Assembly (NCBI GenBank): GCA_040905245.1
Contig: JBBDRX010000014.1
Location: 1-11,280 of the forward strand
DNA: 11,280 nt
Reading direction: 5' to 3'
Source of the DNA: JBBDRX01 sp040905245
GTDB lineage: Bacteria; Bacteroidota; Rhodothermia; Balneolales; Balneolaceae
Shown here: in pieces, positions 6,630 through 11,280 of the stretch
How positions within the stretch are numbered: the first letter of the stretch is position 1
How the letters are laid out: every line of letters begins with the position of its first letter
The notes under the pieces: model-generated
The model's input: only the letters and a program-made list of their open reading frames with translations
Database searches by the model: none
What the model was told of the DNA's origin: nothing
Program-made: the position numbers and the translations under genes

Positions 6630-7943
6630 ATGGCCGGATCATGGTGGCAATCATACAAACAGCTTGTCAGGAATAACTGTGTCGAGTCTGGTTATAAAGA
6701 GATGGGACTGCCCTACTGGCAGGATTCCATTTTTGCAGTATCGATGACCTATCTGGTACCGTTCAGCCTTGTTGCGATTCTGCCCGGAATCTATGTCTCC
6801 TGGGTGCAGGATGCTCCGATACTCGTCTATATGAATCTTGTGATTATTCCGATCTTTATCGTGAATACGTTTGTACCCGGGATCCCTGTTTTTATACGAA
6901 AACTGGTTGTCTGTGGGGTTATGTACGTTGCCGCGGTCATTCTGCTGGCGGAGCTGGCCAGTTTTGGCCCGGGGCTGCTCTATCTGCTCGGTGTCAATAT
7001 CATTGTGGTACTTGTGCTGGATCGTTTCTGGGCGGTGGTGTCTGTGACGTTGAATCTGCTGATCTGTATCCTGTTCGCTTTACTGATCTACTATCAGGTG
7101 GGAGATTCATTGCTGATCCACGAATATACCCTGGGGACCTGGATCGGAGTTTCCTCCAATCTGATATTTCTGAGTCTGATCTCGGTGCTTCTGATTCCGC
7201 GTCTCTACAACGGCTTGCAGTCTACCATTGAACAGAAGGCCGACCTGGAGAGAGAGCTGGTTACATCGAACCGGGAGCTGGAGGAGTTTGCCTCGGTGGC
7301 ATCACACGATCTGAAGGAGCCTCTTCGCATGGTGCGGAGCTTTATGGACCTGCTGGAGAAAAAATATGGCCCCACCCTGGACGAAAAAGCGAACAAATAT
7401 ATCCACTTTGCCCGGGACGGGGCCGAACGAATGGCGGCGCTGGTCGACGATCTTCTGGAGTATTCGCGGGTCGGCCGGCTCTATACAAAAATGGAACCGA
7501 CAGACCTGAATGAGATCATGGAGGAGGTCCAGCGCTATTTTGCTGCGGATATTGAGAAGAAGAACGCGACCATTCTCTGGTCTCGACTGCCGGTCGTCCA
7601 TGCGGTTCCGGTATCGCTCCGGCTGATTTTTCAGAACTTGATCTCCAACAGTCTCAAATACCACTCTCCGGACAGGTCTCCGGAAATCGTGGTCAATTCT
7701 GCTGAGGGGGTGTCGGAATGGTATTTCCGTATTTCGGATAATGGAATCGGGATCGACGAGGCCTATTATGACCAGATTTTTCTGCTCTTCAAACGACTTC
7801 ATACCCGGGACGAATATGAAGGTTCGGGGATGGGGCTGGCGATCTGCAAGAAGATCGTGGAGCAGCACGGAGGCTCCATAGAAGTGGAGTCCGTCCCTGG
7901 AAAAGGAACCACGTTCCAGTTCACCCTATCAAAGGAGCTTTGA
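6630..7943 (+). CDS. Six-helix membrane sensor histidine kinase with phytochrome-type kinase core
   Basis: A 437-aa sensor kinase. After a short N-terminal tail, six hydrophobic segments are seen at about 33-57, 63-83, 90-110, 113-130, 134-155 and 168-190. A short predicted coiled coil (196-218) then leads to a HisKA domain with EFASVASHDLKEPLRMV; His226 is the phosphoacceptor. The HATPase domain has an N-box (NLISNSLKY, 336-344), DNGIGID (370-376) and GSGMGLAI (398-405), all intact, so it should be active. The H-box region resembles kinases of the Cph1/bacteriophytochrome type, but there is no PAS-GAF-PHY photosensor; the membrane helices replace it. I do not recognise this membrane domain, and its ligand is unknown. 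GGAG (6619-6622) lies 7 nt before the ATG. The next gene, 6 nt downstream, encodes an Rcp1-like receiver that is the natural phosphorylation partner. Confidence 0.9.
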   Translation: MAGSWWQSYKQLVRNNCVESGYKEMGLPYWQDSIFAVSMTYLVPFSLVAILPGIYVSWVQDAPILVYMNLVIIPIFIVNTFVPGIPVFIRKLVVCGVMYVAAVILLAELASFGPGLLYLLGVNIIVVLVLDRFWAVVSVTLNLLICILFALLIYYQVGDSLLIHEYTLGTWIGVSSNLIFLSLISVLLIPRLYNGLQSTIEQKADLERELVTSNRELEEFASVASHDLKEPLRMVRSFMDLLEKKYGPTLDEKANKYIHFARDGAERMAALVDDLLEYSRVGRLYTKMEPTDLNEIMEEVQRYFAADIEKKNATILWSRLPVVHAVPVSLRLIFQNLISNSLKYHSPDRSPEIVVNSAEGVSEWYFRISDNGIGIDEAYYDQIFLLFKRLHTRDEYEGSGMGLAICKKIVEQHGGSIEVESVPGKGTTFQFTLSKEL

Positions 7944-7949
7944 CGTCCT

Positions 7950-8381
7950 ATGGACTCTGTACACATTTTACTTGTCGAGGATAATGAAGGAGATGTTTTA
8001 CTTCTATCCGAAGCGTTTGAAGAGGCACGCCTGGTGACCGACCTCACGGTTGTAAAAGACGGAGAGAGAGCCATTGACTTCCTGGAGAGGCGTGGTGAGT
8101 ATGACGGTGCAAGACGACCGAACCTGGTGATTTTGGATGTGAACCTTCCGCGAAAGAGCGGCCATGAGGTTCTGGAACACATCAAAAGCAGTGAGCATCT
8201 CAAATTTATTCCGGTCATCATGTTGACGACATCCTCCGCGGAACAAGACGTTATGAAGTCTTATCAAAATCATGCAAACTGCTATATCACCAAACCGGTG
8301 GATATGGATCTGTTTTTGAAAGCGATCGCCCAGCTGGGTGCATTCTGGCTTGAGCTGGTTCGTCTGCCCAAATCCAAATAG
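7950..8381 (+). CDS. Rcp1-like single-domain response regulator
   Basis: A 143-aa protein made of one receiver domain and no output domain. The acidic pocket is at VEDNEGD (9-15), the phosphoacceptor is Asp63 in LVILDVNLP, the switch Thr lies in MLTTSS (91-96), and the conserved Lys is Lys115 in YITKPVD. The C-terminal end FLKAIAQLGAFWLELVRLP (122-140) is typical of the Rcp1 subgroup, which serves phytochrome-type kinases. It starts 6 nt after the kinase stop codon and ends 2 nt before the next gene, so the three are surely co-transcribed. GGAG (7934-7937), inside the end of the kinase gene, is a distant RBS candidate (12 nt). Without an output domain it probably acts through protein contact or as a phosphate shuttle or sink between the kinases. 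That role is inferred. Confidence 0.93.
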   Translation: MDSVHILLVEDNEGDVLLLSEAFEEARLVTDLTVVKDGERAIDFLERRGEYDGARRPNLVILDVNLPRKSGHEVLEHIKSSEHLKFIPVIMLTTSSAEQDVMKSYQNHANCYITKPVDMDLFLKAIAQLGAFWLELVRLPKSK

Positions 8382-8383
8382 CC

Positions 8384-9829
8384 ATGCAGAAAGACCCGCG
8401 TGTAATTTCGTTACTGGTGATCGAGGACAACCCCGGAGATTTTCTGTTGACCGAGGAGTACCTGAACGATATTCTTGCCAACGTGATATTGACCAATGTC
8501 CCAACCTATCGCGAGGCATATGAGCTTTTGTCCGATAATGCCCACCTTTTCGATGCGATTCTGCTGGACCTTACGTTGCCCGACATGGATGGAGAGGAGC
8601 TGATCAACAACATGCTGGAGGTGGCGGATGCTACTCCTATTATTGTCCTGACCGGTCACCGGGATCTGGAGTTCAGTATCAAAACCCTTTCGTCCGGGAT
8701 CTCCGATTATCTGCTGAAAGATGAACTCTCGCCGACGCTTCTCTACAAAAGCATTGTCTACAGTATCGAGCGTCGGGCCTTCTCGGCCAAAGTGCTGCAG
8801 TCCGAGAAGAGTTATCGGGATCTGTTTGACCTGAGCCCCCTGCCGATGTGGCTGTTTGATCTGGAGACTCTGGAGTTTCTGGATGTGAACAGTGCCGCTG
8901 TGGAACACTACGGCTACAGCAAAGAGGAATTTCTCTCCATGACCATCCGGGAAATTCGCCCGCCCGATCAGGACAATTATCTTCAAACCGTTCTGGAACA
9001 GATCCGGACGGTCGAAAAAATGGCTGCGACTCCGGCACTTCATCAGAAGAAGAACGGAGAGCTGATCCATGTGATGGTTCAGGGAAATGAAACAATATAC
9101 AATGGACGTAAAGCCCGAATCATTCTGGCGGTGGATATCACCGAGCAGAAACAGCAGGAGAAGGAACTGATCAACTCCCTTCACGAAAAGGAGACGCTTC
9201 TTGCAGAAATTCACCACCGGGTCAAGAATAATCTCGCTGTTGTTTCGGCCATGATGCAGCTGCAGGCGGAGCAAGTGGGAGACGTGAAGCTGAACCAAAT
9301 GTTGTTCGACAGCATTCGCCGAATCCGGACAATGGCCAATATCCATGAACACCTTTATCGGTCTGAAAGCTTTTCACGGGTCAACTTCTCCGAGAGTATT
9401 CATCAGCTTATCAAGGAAATTGTCGAATCAGGATCGCAGGAGCTCTCCATTGATATTATTTTCTCCTGCGACCTGGTTCAGCTCAATATCAACCAGGCTG
9501 TACCCTGTTCGCTGATCGCGAATGAAGTGACAACCAACATCATCAAGCACGCTTTTGGAGAGGAACATGCCCGTTCTCCTCGTATCGAAGCGTCCATGAA
9601 GGAGAGGGAGGAGAAGGTGACGCTGACGATAGAGGACAACGGAACGGGCTTGCCGGACTCTGTATCGGCCGATGAACCCCGAACGCTGGGAATACAGTTG
9701 ATAGATTCCCTTGTACGCCAGCTGGAAGGAACCTATCAGTATCAGGCGATCGGAGAAGGCACCCGGTTCCGTCTCACATTTCAAAAATCAGATCTGAAAG
9801 GGGCTGTCAGCGCCCACCCTATTGCCTGA
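8384..9829 (+). CDS. REC-PAS-HisKA_2 histidine kinase with N-terminal receiver
   Basis: A soluble 481-aa protein that can both receive and pass on a phosphoryl group. The receiver domain (about 8-128) has IEDNPGD (13-19), phosphoacceptor Asp62 in LLDLTLPDMDG, and Lys112. A PAS domain follows at about 138-255, ending VDITEQKQQEKE. HisKA_2 comes next with LLAEIHHRVKNNLAVVSAM (272-290); His278 is the likely phosphoacceptor. The HATPase domain shows an N-box (NEVTTNIIKHAF, 380-391), an intact DNGTGLP (418-424) and a lid motif around TLGIQLIDSLVRQL (434-447), so ATP binding looks normal. Order REC first, kinase last is the reverse of usual hybrid kinases and suits a relay in which the membrane kinase controls this one. 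It sits 2 nt after the receiver gene and 2 nt before the photolyase gene, with no clear Shine-Dalgarno, suggesting translational coupling. Its output target is not in the window. Confidence 0.92.
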   Translation: MQKDPRVISLLVIEDNPGDFLLTEEYLNDILANVILTNVPTYREAYELLSDNAHLFDAILLDLTLPDMDGEELINNMLEVADATPIIVLTGHRDLEFSIKTLSSGISDYLLKDELSPTLLYKSIVYSIERRAFSAKVLQSEKSYRDLFDLSPLPMWLFDLETLEFLDVNSAAVEHYGYSKEEFLSMTIREIRPPDQDNYLQTVLEQIRTVEKMAATPALHQKKNGELIHVMVQGNETIYNGRKARIILAVDITEQKQQEKELINSLHEKETLLAEIHHRVKNNLAVVSAMMQLQAEQVGDVKLNQMLFDSIRRIRTMANIHEHLYRSESFSRVNFSESIHQLIKEIVESGSQELSIDIIFSCDLVQLNINQAVPCSLIANEVTTNIIKHAFGEEHARSPRIEASMKEREEKVTLTIEDNGTGLPDSVSADEPRTLGIQLIDSLVRQLEGTYQYQAIGEGTRFRLTFQKSDLKGAVSAHPIA

Positions 9830-9831
9830 TT

Positions 9832-11151
9832 ATGGAATCAAAATCTCTTCATATTCACTGGTTTCGCAGGGATCTCCGGCTCAAGGATCACCGGGGCTTG
9901 CTGCTTGGATCTCGCTCCGGAAGGCCTGTTCTTTCTCTCTTTATTTTTGACAGGACAATTCTGGAACAACTGGACGACCCCGCAGATCGTCGGGTTCAGT
10001 TTATCTGGCATCAGCTGAATCACATGCGGGAACAGCTGGAGTCGGCCGGCTCGGCCCTGTTGGTATTCCACGGCCATCCGTCGGAGGTCTGGAAACAGGT
10101 ACTGGAGCGCTATCCGGTCGGGTCGGTCTCTGTCGTTCGGGATTATGAGCCGTATGCCCGCAAACGGGACCGGAAGGTCGGGGAGCTGTTGAACCAATAT
10201 GGAATTCAGCTTACCGGAGTCAAGGACCAGGTGATTTTCGAAAAGAGCGATGTTCTTTCCCAGGCCGGTGAGCCATACAAGGTGTTCACTCCCTATTCAA
10301 AACAGTGGAAGCAGTCGCTGAACAGCCGGGATATGGCGGAGGCAACGGTTCCTGACGGGCTTTTCTATCGGGTTGAACCGGCTCCGTTCCCGTCTCTGGA
10401 ATCGCTTGGGTTCAGGAGAGAGACATCCGGATTAGCCGATTTTCCCTCGTCAGAGATCCCGGAAAAGATCATCCGGTCATACGATCAGACCCGGGAGGTT
10501 CCGGCCCTTGAGGGGACCACTCGTTTGGGTGTTCATCTCCGATTCGGGACACTGTCGATTCGAACGCTGGTGCGTTATGCGCTCCGCTGGAACGACATCT
10601 TTTTAAAAGAACTGATCTGGAGGGAGTTTTATCAGATGGTTCTCTGGCATCATCCGGAATCTCCGGACCGGGCGATTAAACCGGCTTACGACCGGATAGA
10701 ATGGGAAGAGAATCCGGACCACTTTCTGGCATGGTGCGAAGGCCGGACCGGGTATCCCATGGTAGATGCCGGAATGAGGGAGCTGAACCAGACCGGATTT
10801 ATGCATAATCGGGTGCGGATGATTACGGCCAGTTTTTTAACCAAACACCTTATGACCGACTGGCGCAAGGGAGAGCGCTATTTTGCCGCCCGTCTATTGG
10901 ATTATGAAATGGCATCCAATGTGGGAGGGTGGCAATGGGCGGCCGGTTCCGGCCATGATGCAGCGCCCTGGTTCCGGATTTTCAATCCCACGTTGCAACA
11001 GAAACGGTACGATCCGGAGGGCCATTACATTCGTACCTGGATTCCCGAATTCGGTACGTCTGCCTATCCTGAACCGATTGTGGAGCACAAACTCGCTCGC
11101 AAACGGGCCCTTTCCCGTTACAAAAAAGCGGTTGCTGAAACTGGCAGCTGA
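9832..11151 (+). CDS. phrB: Class I DNA photolyase/cryptochrome (probable CPD photolyase)
   Basis: A 439-aa FAD enzyme that uses blue or near-UV light to split cyclobutane pyrimidine dimers. The N-terminal Rossmann antenna domain opens with HIHWFRRDLRLKDH (7-20). The C-terminal FAD domain has LGVHLRFGTLSIRTLV (232-247), KELIWREFYQMVLWHHP (259-275), EGRTGYPMVDAGMREL (303-318), MHNRVRMITASFLTK (324-338) and the core around NVGGWQWAAGSG (363-374). By comparison with E. coli PhrB as I remember it, the electron-transfer Trp triad is kept (Trp301, Trp344, Trp367), as is the flavin-contacting Asn (Asn363). The second Asn of the E. coli NN pair is Val here. It is close to the usual length (E. coli 472 aa), with no C-terminal cryptochrome extension. 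It ends the kinase-receiver-kinase cluster with a 2-nt gap, so its expression is likely tied to that signalling cassette. A cryptochrome-like signalling role cannot be ruled out. Confidence 0.93.
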   Translation: MESKSLHIHWFRRDLRLKDHRGLLLGSRSGRPVLSLFIFDRTILEQLDDPADRRVQFIWHQLNHMREQLESAGSALLVFHGHPSEVWKQVLERYPVGSVSVVRDYEPYARKRDRKVGELLNQYGIQLTGVKDQVIFEKSDVLSQAGEPYKVFTPYSKQWKQSLNSRDMAEATVPDGLFYRVEPAPFPSLESLGFRRETSGLADFPSSEIPEKIIRSYDQTREVPALEGTTRLGVHLRFGTLSIRTLVRYALRWNDIFLKELIWREFYQMVLWHHPESPDRAIKPAYDRIEWEENPDHFLAWCEGRTGYPMVDAGMRELNQTGFMHNRVRMITASFLTKHLMTDWRKGERYFAARLLDYEMASNVGGWQWAAGSGHDAAPWFRIFNPTLQQKRYDPEGHYIRTWIPEFGTSAYPEPIVEHKLARKRALSRYKKAVAETGS

Positions 11152-11182
11152 CACGCCGTTCAATAAAGAAATTGGCGGCCAG
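11141..11182 (+). terminator. Weak bulged hairpin at the end of the photolyase gene
   Basis: CTGGC (11141-11145) pairs with GCCAG (11178-11182) and CGCC (11154-11157) with GGCG (11174-11177), leaving an 8-nt bulge on the left side. The structure spans the stop codon and is followed only by TTTT at 11193-11196, so it is a poor terminator candidate. It is listed because no better one follows the cluster. Confidence 0.2.
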
Positions 11183-11232
11183 TAAGTTGAGGTTTTGTAG
11201 AGCAATGGGTGGATTCCCTAAAAAAAATAAGG

Positions 11233-11259
11233 GTCAAGACAACTTAAGCGGTTCTTGAC
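11233..11259. repeat. Operator-like inverted repeat GTCAAGA-N13-TCTTGAC
   Basis: Two perfect 7-bp arms (11233-11239 and 11253-11259) flank a 13-bp spacer that itself contains the palindrome CTTAAG (11243-11248) almost at the centre. The right arm overlaps TTGACG (11255-11260), which could be the -35 box of a gene starting beyond the window. This layout suits a dimeric repressor site, but one instance of a 7-bp repeat can arise by chance. Confidence 0.35.
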
Positions 11260-11280
11260 GGATGAATGTTAACAATTTTG

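Noticed and set aside
8411..9352. Long minus-strand open frame of 313 codons
   Set aside because: It is antisense to the REC-PAS-HisKA_2 kinase, whose plus-strand frame has complete domain motifs. The antisense product resembles no family.
6630..9829. Phytochrome or LOV photosensor in the kinases beside the photolyase
   Set aside because: No GAF-PHY bilin-binding module is present, and the PAS domain of the REC-PAS kinase lacks a recognisable LOV GRNCRFLQ cysteine motif, so light sensing by these kinases is not supported directly.
11214..11234. CCCT, A-rich stretch, AGGG as a terminator after the photolyase
   Set aside because: The stem is only four base pairs with an A-rich loop and no following T-run, too weak to call.
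1..11280. Mobile element, CRISPR array, tRNA or rRNA
   Set aside because: No transposase, integrase, regularly spaced repeats, cloverleaf or rRNA-like stretch was found, and base composition and gene style look even along the window.

Overview
The window reads as an ordinary, densely coded bacterial chromosome segment with a GC content slightly above 50 % (judged by eye). The gene styles suggest a free-living member of the Bacteroidota/Rhodothermota/Balneolota group. These styles are many PAS and HisKA_2 sensor kinases, an Rcp1-like response regulator, a secreted plant/Xanthomonas-type glutaminyl cyclase, a TrpB2-type tryptophan synthase beta chain, and mostly weak Shine-Dalgarno sites. The taxonomic placement is an inference from protein style only. 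No rRNA, tRNA, CRISPR array, insertion sequence, integrase or phage gene was found.

Left part (1-2203, minus strand): the N-terminal 166 codons of an MscS-family mechanosensitive channel, cut by the window edge, and upstream of it a soluble GAF-PAS-HisKA_2 histidine kinase whose ATP-binding motifs look degenerate. A 136-bp divergent intergenic region (2204-2339) separates the kinase from the plus-strand genes.

Middle part (2340-6441, plus strand): an exported glutaminyl-peptide cyclotransferase followed by a good candidate intrinsic terminator (3156-3199), then an L-lactate permease (LctP/LldP family), then an orphan TrpB2 with no trpA nearby. These genes are separated by gaps of about 110 bp and need not form one operon.

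Right part (6630-11151, plus strand): a tightly packed four-gene cluster with gaps of 6, 2 and 2 nt. It encodes a six-helix membrane histidine kinase with a phytochrome-type kinase core, a stand-alone Rcp1-like receiver protein, a REC-PAS-HisKA_2 kinase, and a class I DNA photolyase/cryptochrome. The packing argues for co-transcription. It suggests a signalling route (membrane kinase to receivers to second kinase) tied to light or UV-damage physiology, although no photoreceptor domain is visible in the kinases. The 188-bp leader before this cluster holds a strong hairpin, a weak sigma70-like promoter and a short direct repeat. The last 129 bp of the window contain an operator-like inverted repeat that probably belongs to a gene beyond the edge.
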